A stretch of 64,000 nt of DNA, taken from assembly GCF_002006995.1 (NCBI RefSeq), contig NZ_MRUL01000001.1, positions 658,811-722,810 of the forward strand. The letters are read 5' to 3'. Source of the DNA: Izhakiella australiensis. Lineage in GTDB: Bacteria > Pseudomonadota > Gammaproteobacteria > Enterobacterales > Enterobacteriaceae. Numbering within the stretch: the first letter of the stretch is position 1; each line of letters opens with the position of its first letter. The position numbers and the translations under genes were made by a program. The notes under the pieces are model-generated. The model did not search any database. It was not told the DNA's origin and was given only the letters and a program-made list of their open reading frames with translations. Positions 26,283 through 34,635 of the stretch are shown in pieces.

Positions 26283-27797
26283 TTAGCCGAAGCCAACGAC
26301 CTGTCCGGGATCGGACGATGTTGCCAGTGGTGGAAAATGAATGCCGCGCTGACCAGAAAGGCCCCGATTAACCGGCGTGGTCAGTTCAGGTGCTTCACAC
26401 CCTACGAATGTCCCGTTGTTGATCCATTCCAGATCGCTGCCATAGAGTTCCTGCATAAGCAGTTGTTTAAGCCGACTGAGCACCTCCTGAAAGTCTTGAT
26501 GGGTATTGAGATTTTTCATTTCGCCAGGATCGCTTTGTAAATCAAAGAGCTGGAAGTGATTTCCTGCGGGGTACCAGATAAGCTTAAAGCGTCCGTCGGT
26601 CAGCATTCTTGAGGCCTGAACGCCTTCTAAACTTTCCCCGTACAGCGCATTTCGCCGCTGTTCACCGACCATTGAAATACCGTCACAACTTTCAGGGACC
26701 GCGATATCGCACATCGTCAGCAGCGTCGGCATAATGTCCTGCAAACCGACCAGCCGCTGATCTGTGCTGCCGGGCTGGAGGCGTTTTGAACGCGCATAAT
26801 CCACCAGGATCAGCGGAATTTGCGCAGAGCCCTGATAAAAGTAGCGTTTGGCATACATGCCGTGATCGCCAAGCATATCGCCATGATCGCTGGTAAAGAC
26901 GATGATGGTGTCATCAAGGACACCTTCTTCGCGCAATGAGCCAATCAGCAGGCGGATCTGATGATCGATATGGGTACATTGGGCATAAAAGGCCCGTCGC
27001 ATATCGTCATATTGTTCCGGCGGTAACGGCTGTTTTAATCGCTGGTTAAGTGCCAGAGCGTAAGGGAGATCCTCAGCGTTGGACCACTCGCTTTCCAGCG
27101 GTTTTCCCACCGTGCGCGTGCGATAGCGTTCAAAATAGCTGGTCAGCGGGACAATTGGAGGATGCGGCTGAGTATAAGATACGTACCAGAAAGAGGGCCG
27201 CGTGGGGTCCCGGCGCCGGATGTTTTTTGCGGCGGTTTGCGTTATCCAGTTTGTTACATGCAGATTTTCTGGCAGATGCCAGGTGCGCCAGCTGTATTCG
27301 TTATTGCTCATCCCATGCATAAACTGCTGACCAGCCTGTCCTTTTTCCGCCAGGTATATTTCATAATCATCCACCCCGCCTAAATGGCTGCGTCCCTCTT
27401 CTGCGATGAATGTCTCTTCGAAGCCAATACGGTCACGCGTAGGATAAACATGAAGTTTTCCTGTTGCCGAGGTTTGATAACCCGCTTTAACAAAGGTACT
27501 GGCCAGGGTTGGCATATCCGGCGGCATCGGTAGCGAAGGTTGAAATATGCGATCCCCGTGGGTTTTTGGTGCCGTGCCGGTCATCAGCGTTCTGCGCGCC
27601 GGGATACATATCGGGCACTCTGAATAGGCATTAGGAAAATGGACGCCAGAGTGGGCCAGGTTATCAATCGTCGGTGTCTCAATGCTTTGGTTGCCGGCAA
27701 AGCCAAACAGGTGGCCAGGCCATTGATCGACGCAGATGAACAGCACATGAGGGCGAAAAGCGCGTTCGCTGGCAGATTTTTCAGTGTTATCACTCAT
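26283..27797 (-). CDS. Cysteine-type sulfatase, cytoplasmic
   Basis: 504 residues of the alkaline phosphatase-like sulfatase family. The maturation motif C-x-P-x-R reads Cys64-Ile-Pro-Ala-Arg, with TLMTG after it, so Cys64 would be converted to formylglycine. Other active-site pieces: VLFICVDQWPGH near the start, TSDHGDMLGDHGMYAK and KLHVYPTRD. No signal peptide is seen (charged, polar start), unlike most sulfatases, so it should act in the cytoplasm. It is paired with the transporter gene downstream, a divergent LysR gene and an FGE homolog 1.2 kb away. Choline sulfatase-like or sugar sulfatase specificity cannot be told apart. Confidence 0.87.
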   Translation of the reverse strand: MSDNTEKSASERAFRPHVLFICVDQWPGHLFGFAGNQSIETPTIDNLAHSGVHFPNAYSECPICIPARRTLMTGTAPKTHGDRIFQPSLPMPPDMPTLASTFVKAGYQTSATGKLHVYPTRDRIGFEETFIAEEGRSHLGGVDDYEIYLAEKGQAGQQFMHGMSNNEYSWRTWHLPENLHVTNWITQTAAKNIRRRDPTRPSFWYVSYTQPHPPIVPLTSYFERYRTRTVGKPLESEWSNAEDLPYALALNQRLKQPLPPEQYDDMRRAFYAQCTHIDHQIRLLIGSLREEGVLDDTIIVFTSDHGDMLGDHGMYAKRYFYQGSAQIPLILVDYARSKRLQPGSTDQRLVGLQDIMPTLLTMCDIAVPESCDGISMVGEQRRNALYGESLEGVQASRMLTDGRFKLIWYPAGNHFQLFDLQSDPGEMKNLNTHQDFQEVLSRLKQLLMQELYGSDLEWINNGTFVGCEAPELTTPVNRGLSGQRGIHFPPLATSSDPGQVVGFG

Positions 27798-27917
27798 TTT
27801 TTTACCTTTAAAATTAAATGGTTGTGAATTTTATTGCCTGCGAAGGTGGTTAATCCCGGAAAAATCTTGTTAATAAACATCATATGTAATAAAAATGATT
27901 CTAAAAATTAATGTTAC

Positions 27918-27938
27918 TTATTATTGCTGCTTTAATAA
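27918..27938. promoter_or_regulatory. Inverted repeat in the sulfatase/LysR divergent promoter
   Basis: TTATTA (27918-27923), nine bases, TAATAA (27933-27938) is a symmetric site within the 157-bp gap between the divergent sulfatase and LysR genes, 16 bp before the LysR start. It is a reasonable but unproven regulator binding site. Confidence 0.35.
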
Positions 27939-27954
27939 CAACCAGGTCACATTT

Positions 27955-28878
27955 ATGGATCAAAAAAGTTTAACGTCATTTGTCGTGCTGGCAGAGGAGC
28001 TGCAATTCAGTCGTGCAGCGAAGCGTCTGAACCTGACGCAGTCCGCCCTGAGTCAGCAAATTGCCAGGCTGGAGAAGGAACTGGGGATTGCGCTTTTTGA
28101 ACGCACCAAGCGCAGTGTGCGCTTATCGGAATGTGGGCATGTGTTCTTACCTGATGCCCAAAAGGTCATTGATGATATTAAACAGGCTTCAGAAACGGCA
28201 CGGCGCGCCGCCAAAGGGCAGTTGGGTAAAATTGCCGTTGCCTATGTTGATGCCGCCCCATTTAGCCTTCTTTCACCGATAGTTATGCATTTTCGTAAGC
28301 TATTTCCTGACGTTGAGCTGGTATTACACGAGATGACATCTGATGAGCAATACAGCGCATTGCTCAATGATCAAATCGATATCGGCCTGCTGCGGCCTCT
28401 GTACAAGGCTGAATGGTTGCACACCGCCACGCTGCTCAGGGAGCCTTATGTGGTGGCAATGCATAAAGATCATGAGCTGGCCGGGCAGGACGAGGTTCAT
28501 ATTCGGGCATTAATCCAGCAGAAGTTTCTTTTTACCTCGAAAGCCAAAGCAAAATATATATTTAGCAACTGGAATGAAATATTTTCCCGTCATGGCATGT
28601 CACCGAAAGTGGTTCAGGAAGTCAATCAATTACATGCCATGCTCAGCCTGATTGGTGCAGGGATGGGGCTGTCGCTTCTGCCGCTGTCGGTATCGCAAAA
28701 TAATAACCATGGTGTGGTTTACCGCAACGTAACCGGCATTGATACGCCTTACGCAGAGCTGAATATTTCATGGAAAGAGGGCAGAAACAGTACGCTCGTC
28801 AATCATTTTGTCCAGACGGCCAAAAAGGTAAGCGCAAGATTAAGAAAAGAAAATGCGCGAGCCGGATCGGTGGATTAG
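27955..28878 (+). CDS. LysR-family regulator (BenM/CatR-like)
   Basis: 307 residues from ATG 27955; the open frame from 27895 would add a 20-residue unlikely leader. HTH: LTSFVVLAEELQFSRAAKRLNLTQSALSQQIARLEKELG, with effector domain from about 90. The style AEELQFSRAAKRL...SALSQQI is that of the aromatic/organic-acid branch of LysR. It is divergent from the sulfatase-transporter operon and probably activates it. Confidence 0.9.
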   Translation: MDQKSLTSFVVLAEELQFSRAAKRLNLTQSALSQQIARLEKELGIALFERTKRSVRLSECGHVFLPDAQKVIDDIKQASETARRAAKGQLGKIAVAYVDAAPFSLLSPIVMHFRKLFPDVELVLHEMTSDEQYSALLNDQIDIGLLRPLYKAEWLHTATLLREPYVVAMHKDHELAGQDEVHIRALIQQKFLFTSKAKAKYIFSNWNEIFSRHGMSPKVVQEVNQLHAMLSLIGAGMGLSLLPLSVSQNNNHGVVYRNVTGIDTPYAELNISWKEGRNSTLVNHFVQTAKKVSARLRKENARAGSVD

Positions 28879-28981
28879 CGCCAGTTGCCGCACAAATGGC
28901 CGGTTTCCAGCGCAATATTGCATCGCAAATTGATAGCGATGCTGGCGATACAACCAGAATCCTCATGCTGGACTATCAATG

Positions 28982-29893
28982 TCACTCGGGACGTATAATG
29001 CACCTGAAGCCAATGTGCGTTGTCGCACTATCGGTTGTCTGCGCATGCCTTGCCGCTGGCCGGTAGCGCTGACAATAATTCGGCGCACATAAGTGCGATC
29101 CGCCTTTGAGAACCTTTTGCTGTATATGCCCGGCGCTGACCGGCTTTTTTGCCATACAACAGCTACGTTTCTGAACGGAATGATCGGGTTGCCATTCATC
29201 ACAGGTCCATTCCCAGACATTCCCTATCATATCGAAAAGTCCATATCCATTAGCCGGGAAACTGCCCACCGCTGAAGTACCATAGTGATGGTTCGCGCCA
29301 GCGGCGCCTTTGAATGGAAAATTACCCTGCCAGGTATTCGCCAGTATTTTGCCGCCGGGCTGGAATTCGTCTCCCCAGGCAAATGGCAACCCCTCCAATC
29401 CGCCTCTGGCGGCGAATTCCCACTCCGCCTCCGTGGGGAGCGTTTTACCTGCCCAACGGGCATAGGCCATCGCATCATCCCAACAAATCTGGACGACAGG
29501 TTTATTATCATCAGCGGGTGTGAGGACGTTTTCGCCGTCCGGGCGGCGCCAGAAAGCACCGGGAACATAAAACCACCAGTCAGAAAAATGCCGTGGGCTG
29601 GAGCCTGGCTCCGGGCTTCTGAAAACCAGCGATCCGGGAACAAGTAGTGCCGGATCGGCATCAGGAAACTCCTCTGCCGTCGGTTGCTTCTCAGCGGTAG
29701 TGATGTAACCCGTATCCGCCACGAAGTGAGCGAACTGTTTATTGGTGACCGGGGCGATATCAATCCAGAAGCCGCCAACCTTTTCCAGTCTGACCGGGCG
29801 CTCTTCCGGATAATGCGAGCTGGACCCCATATGAAATTCACCCGGATTTATCCAGCACATATTGTCGTAGGGATGGGAAACTGCCTTTTTCAT
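28982..29893 (-). CDS. Formylglycine-generating enzyme (FGE) homolog
   Basis: 303 residues of the FGE-sulfatase (SUMF1) fold. The active-site cysteine pair is present as Cys269 and Cys274 in KGGSHLCAPNYCQRYR, matching the copper-binding pair of true FGEs, and the C-terminal THIGFRC is kept. Further family stretches are PGEFHMGS, LPTEAEWEFAARGG and MIGNVWEWTCDEW. No signal peptide, consistent with oxidising Cys64 of the cytoplasmic sulfatase encoded nearby, using oxygen. This makes a self-sufficient pair; many enterobacteria use the unrelated radical-SAM maturase AtsB instead. Confidence 0.88.
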   Translation of the reverse strand: MKKAVSHPYDNMCWINPGEFHMGSSSHYPEERPVRLEKVGGFWIDIAPVTNKQFAHFVADTGYITTAEKQPTAEEFPDADPALLVPGSLVFRSPEPGSSPRHFSDWWFYVPGAFWRRPDGENVLTPADDNKPVVQICWDDAMAYARWAGKTLPTEAEWEFAARGGLEGLPFAWGDEFQPGGKILANTWQGNFPFKGAAGANHHYGTSAVGSFPANGYGLFDMIGNVWEWTCDEWQPDHSVQKRSCCMAKKPVSAGHIQQKVLKGGSHLCAPNYCQRYRPAARHAQTTDSATTHIGFRCIIRPE

Positions 29894-30563
29894 AAGTGAA
29901 TCCTGCGGCTAATAAGCAAAAAAAATTTTTTGCTAAGGTGAGAGGCACCAACGTTCTGTCAGATAACACAGACCTGATAATACGGTTGAGGTACTGAATG
30001 ACAATAACAAAAAATACCTCAATGGATAATGCTGCCCGGTTTCGCCATCGCGCTTCGGATCGAAACTGGACCTCACCGCCGTTGGAAGGGCGCGCCTCAG
30101 GGATGAAACGAGTAATCAAACATTGTTCGCAGGCGCGTTCCGTTCGTCAGAAAGCAGAAGCTTAGCCATAAGGCCTGATGCCGGTCGATTAAGCCCGAAA
30201 TAGTCGGGTGGACGATCCAGTGGCTGTGCAAGCATTCGTCATCTCTCAGGAGTTACGTTTTTTTTATGCTACCCAGGCAAGCTCTGGATGCCATTCATCC
30301 ATTCCCGGCGAAAGCGTTTCTGTTTTTCCTGACGTCTGTCTCGTTACTCCCTGTATACATTAGAGGCAATAGGGGATGAATGGAGCATATTAATTTAAGG
30401 ATTGAATTTTCGTTATTTTAGGGAATGAAAATATAAAATTAGAGCACTTCATATAATAGTTATAGCACTGGCTTGATGATTGAAAGTTAATTATTTAAAG
30501 AAAATAAAGCGTATGAATGCCGTTATTCAAACAGGCAAAAGACGACATTCATAAGTGACCAAA
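29894..30563. other. Long gene-free region
   Basis: About 670 bp without a supported gene. It holds an A8T6-centred palindrome AGC...GCT at 29915-29934, in front of the FGE gene, and the dispersed repeat described at 30082-30118. The last 200 bp before the porin gene end are A+T-rich. No tRNA, terminator with a U-run or coding frame with family resemblance was seen. Confidence 0.5.
30082..30118 (+). repeat. Dispersed repeat, copy 1 (partner at 56700)
   Basis: The segment beginning TTGGAAGGGCG and ending CGAGTAATC is nearly identical to 56700-56735, differing at about five positions (it has GAAACG where the partner has GAGGCG). The partner lies directly beside the tRNA-Phe att remnant. The core GCCTCA-GGGA-TGAGGC forms a hairpin in the partner only. 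Confidence 0.7.
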
Positions 30564-31349
30564 TTAGAAGGTATAGCCAACGCCAACGGCGGCAATTGAG
30601 CCTTCACGCTTTCTTACAATCGGGCCCTTTGAAACGCGACCGCTGAGCCAGCTGTAATTGTAAGTCAAGTTGGTAGACCAGTTACTATTCAATTGATGCG
30701 ACCAGGTAAGACCCAGGTCTGTTCCATAGAATCCTGCGGAGGTATTATATCGCCGCTTGCCGGAATTGGCGCTTTGTTTTTCACTGACGCCATACCAGGT
30801 ATTTAGATAGCGGGAATCACCAAAGAGCGCGCTCGCCTGAATAGATATCCAGTCAGATTCACTCTGATAGGGTGTTAATGTTACAGAGGTATTGTAGTTT
30901 ATTCCCTGGCTATCAGTTAATGGCGCAGAAGCGGCAGCTTCAACAGATGCCCAGTCCGTAATTTCCCATCCCAAAATTAAATTAGTATTTAACGTGGGAT
31001 TAATTTTTCCCATGCCTTTTAGCTTATCTGAACCGCTGCGATATTTTTTATCATTGTCGTAACGCCCACCATTATAACCCAGGCTGCTAATAAGATATAA
31101 TCCGCTGTCACTCTCCAGATTGATACCAAGGCCATGTACACTATTAAGGAAAAACTGGTCATAACGTCCGCTGAAATAAGGTGCAACACCCCAGCGTTGT
31201 TCATCAGAACCACTGTACTTTGGCGCGGTAACTGCAGCCATTCCGATTGTGAAGCTACGCGCCATACTGTTGTTAATATCTTTGGCGTAGATTGATAATG
31301 TCGGAAGCATCAGTAAAGGAAAGGTTGACACTCTAAATGTATTTTTCAT
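30564..31349 (-). CDS. MipA/OmpV-family outer membrane protein
   Basis: 261 residues with a signal peptide ending near LSIYA (about 22) and an amphipathic beta-barrel pattern that finishes with the aromatic GVGYTF, as outer membrane barrels do. The opening mature part FTIGMAAVTAPKYSGSDEQRWGVAP is typical of MipA/OmpV. Members scaffold peptidoglycan enzymes or act as porins. It sits beside a two-component system on the same strand, which may control it. Confidence 0.85.
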   Translation of the reverse strand: MKNTFRVSTFPLLMLPTLSIYAKDINNSMARSFTIGMAAVTAPKYSGSDEQRWGVAPYFSGRYDQFFLNSVHGLGINLESDSGLYLISSLGYNGGRYDNDKKYRSGSDKLKGMGKINPTLNTNLILGWEITDWASVEAAASAPLTDSQGINYNTSVTLTPYQSESDWISIQASALFGDSRYLNTWYGVSEKQSANSGKRRYNTSAGFYGTDLGLTWSHQLNSNWSTNLTYNYSWLSGRVSKGPIVRKREGSIAAVGVGYTF

Positions 31350-31602
31350 GCTGTTACTCCGTTGAGTTTTCAGTGAATTAATTTCAGACTTAATGCACTA
31401 TGAGTATGCATAAAATATATTGAGGCAGTATCAACGCACTATGGAGATTATGTTGAGAGGGTAATTAATCATAAAAATGATCTGGAGTTTTTTAGCTGGT
31501 TCGGGAGTCGGTGATTATTGGGATGTTGTGATTGTAAAATAAACATGCACGTCAGGACATTGCTGTCCTGAATCTGCACAAAGATTAAAATTTAAACGTA
31601 TA
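31350..31602. other. Intergenic region between kinase and porin genes
   Basis: A+T-rich stretch of 253 bp. It should contain the minus-strand promoter of the MipA-like gene and the end of the kinase transcript. A short imperfect repeat around TCAGGACATTGCTGTCCTGA (31552-31571: CAGGACA...TGTCCTG) is a hairpin downstream of the kinase gene, likely its terminator. Confidence 0.45.
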
Positions 31603-32661
31603 TTACTTTGTTGGTAGTTCTATTCTGAAACCAGCGCCACCAAGTTCGCTTTTAAAATAGGCCACGTTACCGCCATGCGCTCTGAGTATGGCGTTAACAA
31701 CAGCGAGTCCTAAGCCGGAGCCACCATATTCCCGTGAACGTGAATCCTCTGCGCGCCTGAAGGGCTCAAACAGCGTTTGCTGCAATTCCCCTTCAACACC
31801 TTTTCCTTCATCTTCAACTGTTATTATGACGCAATCATTTTTCTCAAAAGATGAAATAAGCACAATCCCTGGCTGAGCATATCGGGTTACGTTATCCAGA
31901 ATAGCTAAAATCGCCTGCCTTATTCTTACCGGATCACATAAAACTGAAATGTTATCAAGCCGGGTTACCGGGCGAATAGACTTCGATGTCAATGCAGGTA
32001 ATATCGCCTCTATGACGCAAGCAATTTCGGTTTTTATGTTAACCCTGTCTGCTTTAATTGAAAGGTAACCGCTTTCTGCCAAACTGATGGTTCGCAGATC
32101 CTCAATAATGCGCGCCAAACCTTCAACCTGTTTAAGCAGATTTTTATACAACTTTTCATCCGGAAAAAAAACACCATCAGACAGCCCCTGTAGACGCCCA
32201 TGAAGTATAGTTACGGGGGTGCGGAGCTCATGAGCGATGGCTGCATTCCAGGTTTTTATCTCTCCGGATGTGTGCTCAAGCCGTTGAGCCATGGAGTTAA
32301 AATCACTAATCAGTTCAGTCGTTTCCTTGATATAAACACTTTCACTCACCGCTCTGGCACTCAGCTCTCCGCTGGAAATTTTTCGTGATGCGTCCGCCAG
32401 CGTTAACAATGGATGAATTATTTTCCTGGAGAGCTTTATCGTTGCCAGTGTCGATACAATGAGTGACAGGAGGTTTATGATTACAAATTGGAACCAATCA
32501 AATCCGGTCATTGATAAGTCATTGTCTGCACTAACTCTGCCATAGTATTTAACTGCCACCCAGGTCGTTAAATAGTAAACTGAAAAGGCGATGATGGTTG
32601 AATAGATTGTCATCTTCATCATCAAAATTATTAATGCACGATTCAGGCTGATTGGCTTCAT
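31603..32661 (-). CDS. Sensor histidine kinase (AdeS/BaeS-like)
   Basis: 352 residues from ATG 32661, which has a GGAG site inside the end of the regulator gene; a frame extension to 32730 overlaps that gene by 68 bp and is unlikely. Order: two membrane segments (about 10-32 and 60-80), HAMP (to about 135), dimerisation helix with the phospho-histidine in AIAHELRTP, and the ATPase domain with N, G1 and G2 boxes (AILDNVTRYA, VEDEGKGV, GGSGLGLAVV). It pairs with the regulator one base upstream, and with the divergent RND pump as in AdeRS-AdeAB. Confidence 0.88.
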   Translation of the reverse strand: MKPISLNRALIILMMKMTIYSTIIAFSVYYLTTWVAVKYYGRVSADNDLSMTGFDWFQFVIINLLSLIVSTLATIKLSRKIIHPLLTLADASRKISSGELSARAVSESVYIKETTELISDFNSMAQRLEHTSGEIKTWNAAIAHELRTPVTILHGRLQGLSDGVFFPDEKLYKNLLKQVEGLARIIEDLRTISLAESGYLSIKADRVNIKTEIACVIEAILPALTSKSIRPVTRLDNISVLCDPVRIRQAILAILDNVTRYAQPGIVLISSFEKNDCVIITVEDEGKGVEGELQQTLFEPFRRAEDSRSREYGGSGLGLAVVNAILRAHGGNVAYFKSELGGAGFRIELPTK

Positions 32662-32662
32662 C

Positions 32663-33361
32663 TTAAACTCCAAGCCTGTAACCAAATCCGCGGACACTTT
32701 CAGGAACACCAGACAGACCCGCGTTTTCAAGTTTTTTTCTTAACTTGCTGATGTGGCTGTCAACTGTTCTTTCAAGCGCATCACTTTCAACAAGGCACAA
32801 ATCCATAAGTTCATGACGACTAAATACTTTTCTGGGCTGGCGCATGAAGCAAAGTAATAACTTAAATTCGGTTGTTGTTAACTCTCTCCCTACATCGAGC
32901 CCCTTACTGTTAATAACTACTCTGTGCTCATCGGGATAAATATCAATTAATTCATTCCGGATGACAGGTACTTCATTTGCGATCACGGTTTTTTTTGTTC
33001 TTCTTAGAATCGCTTCTGCTCTGGCCACCAATTCTGGAAGGTTAAAGGGTTTTACGACGTAATCATCAGCGCCAACGCGCAACGCTGCAACTTTATCTGA
33101 ATCTTCATCATTGGCTGTTAGCACTATTACCGGCGTGTCTCCTCTTTTTCGGATTTCAGTTAATACAACCCATCCATCCATACCGGGCATCCTGATATCT
33201 AAAATAACCAATGACGGGATGTTTTTTTCATGATAATCAAGCGCCAGAATACCATTGCTAGCGTGGAGTGTATTAAATCCGCTTTTAATGAAGTATGAGC
33301 TAATGATATCGGCTATCTCAGTCTCATCCTCGACGATTAATATTAAGTTTTTATTATTCAT
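32663..33361 (-). CDS. OmpR-family response regulator (AdeR-like)
   Basis: 232 residues. Receiver domain with the acidic pair VEDE, phosphoacceptor Asp in LVILDIRMPGMDG and Lys in VVKPFNLPEL; C-terminal winged-helix with FSRHELMD and SHISKLRKKL and a RGFGYRL end. It is divergent from the RND pump genes, with 11-bp direct repeats in the gap that resemble the repeats bound by AdeR, so it probably regulates them. Confidence 0.9.
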   Translation of the reverse strand: MNNKNLILIVEDETEIADIISSYFIKSGFNTLHASNGILALDYHEKNIPSLVILDIRMPGMDGWVVLTEIRKRGDTPVIVLTANDEDSDKVAALRVGADDYVVKPFNLPELVARAEAILRRTKKTVIANEVPVIRNELIDIYPDEHRVVINSKGLDVGRELTTTEFKLLLCFMRQPRKVFSRHELMDLCLVESDALERTVDSHISKLRKKLENAGLSGVPESVRGFGYRLGV

Positions 33362-33400
33362 TCATCCATCCATCTCTCTGGAAAAAGCATTGCAGTTTGT

Positions 33401-33422
33401 CTCCACACAAACTCCACAAACC
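33401..33422. promoter_or_regulatory. Direct repeat, probable response-regulator box
   Basis: CTCCACACAAA (33401-33411) and CTCCACAAACC (33412-33422) are consecutive 11-bp repeats sharing CTCCACA, in the 135-bp gap between the regulator and the divergent pump genes. OmpR-family regulators bind such one-turn direct repeats. Confidence 0.55.
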
Positions 33423-33496
33423 ACGCAACATATCGCAATCATCGTGTTTTAGGATAATGCCTGTAATTTAAATGAACTCTATCTGGGAATGATTAC

Positions 33497-34609
33497 ATGT
33501 GCAACAAGCTAAGTGCTTTTGGTTTTTCATTGATGGTATTAGTCCTTTCTGGTTGCGATGGTCACGATGCTGATAGCTCCTTAGTAGAATTCCCGGCAGC
33601 CGTTGTCTCAGCAACTAATATAGAACCTTCTGATATAGCTATAAAAAGCGCCTGGCCTGCACGTATAAGTCCTTTTAAGACAGCTGAAATCAGGCCCCAG
33701 GTAGGAGGAATTATTAATGCCCGCTTTTTTGTACAGGGATCAGAAGTACGTTCGGGCCAGCCACTTTTTCAAATCGACAGGAAAGCGTTTGAAGCGGATG
33801 TCGAGATGGCTTCTGCGGCACTACAGCGTGCCATGGCATCGCAAATGCAACTCCAGTTGAAAGCGAATCGATTAATTAAACTAAAAAATAGTGGTGCGGT
33901 TAGCCTCCAGGCTATTGATGATGCTAAAGCCGAGGCTGCTCAAGCTGCAGCCAGCGTCGCTGAGGCGAAAGCGACCCTTAAGCGTAAGAAATTGGACCTG
34001 GCCTACTCGACAGTCAGATCGCCGATTGAAGGCAGAATCGACCAGGCTGTAGTAACTGAAGGGGCGCTTGTGGCCGCTAACAGTACGCAGGCGCTGGCGG
34101 TGGTTCAGCAAATTGACCCGGTCTATATTGATGCGCACATCCCGGCATCGGAGCTGAAAAAAATTCAGGGTGGTTCAGCGCATTATTCTCTGTCTCTTTC
34201 TCTGGTAAATGATTCCGGTGAAGGTTATGACCTCTTACCCACGCTATTGTTCTCTGGCGTTACGGTAAATAATGAAACCGGTGATGTTTTTCTGCGGGCG
34301 CAAGTTAATAATCCAGATGGCGTTCTTATGCCTGGCATGTATGTAAACCTGAAAATCGAAAAAATACTTAAAGAAAAAGGACTGCTGGTTCCCGCTCAGG
34401 CAATTCAACGCCGCGGAAAGGAGACCTTTATTTGGTCATTAAATAAAGATGATGTCCCTGAAATTAAAAACGTCACTATCGGTGAAAAAGTTGGCCGTTC
34501 ATTTTTAGTCAGTGATGGTGTTTCAGCAGGTGAGAGGATCGTCGTTGAAGGACAAGATAAATTACGTGCGGGTCATGCTGTAAAAGTAAACGTCTGGAAA
34601 ACCACGTAA
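33497..34609 (+). CDS. RND efflux periplasmic adaptor (AdeA/AcrA family)
   Basis: 370 residues. A lipoprotein-type leader ends at Leu-Ser-Gly-Cys (Cys about 20). The rest has the lipoyl halves (TAEIRPQVGGII, STVRSPIEGRIDQAVVTEGALV) around an alpha-hairpin (about 95-160) and the beta-barrel/MP domains (QIDPVYIDAHIPASEL, LLVPAQAIQR). It links the RND pump to an outer-membrane channel; no channel gene is present here, so TolC or another one is presumably used. Confidence 0.92.
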   Translation: MCNKLSAFGFSLMVLVLSGCDGHDADSSLVEFPAAVVSATNIEPSDIAIKSAWPARISPFKTAEIRPQVGGIINARFFVQGSEVRSGQPLFQIDRKAFEADVEMASAALQRAMASQMQLQLKANRLIKLKNSGAVSLQAIDDAKAEAAQAAASVAEAKATLKRKKLDLAYSTVRSPIEGRIDQAVVTEGALVAANSTQALAVVQQIDPVYIDAHIPASELKKIQGGSAHYSLSLSLVNDSGEGYDLLPTLLFSGVTVNNETGDVFLRAQVNNPDGVLMPGMYVNLKIEKILKEKGLLVPAQAIQRRGKETFIWSLNKDDVPEIKNVTIGEKVGRSFLVSDGVSAGERIVVEGQDKLRAGHAVKVNVWKTT

Positions 34610-34635
34610 ACCACGTTTAAAAGAAAGGTATTCTT

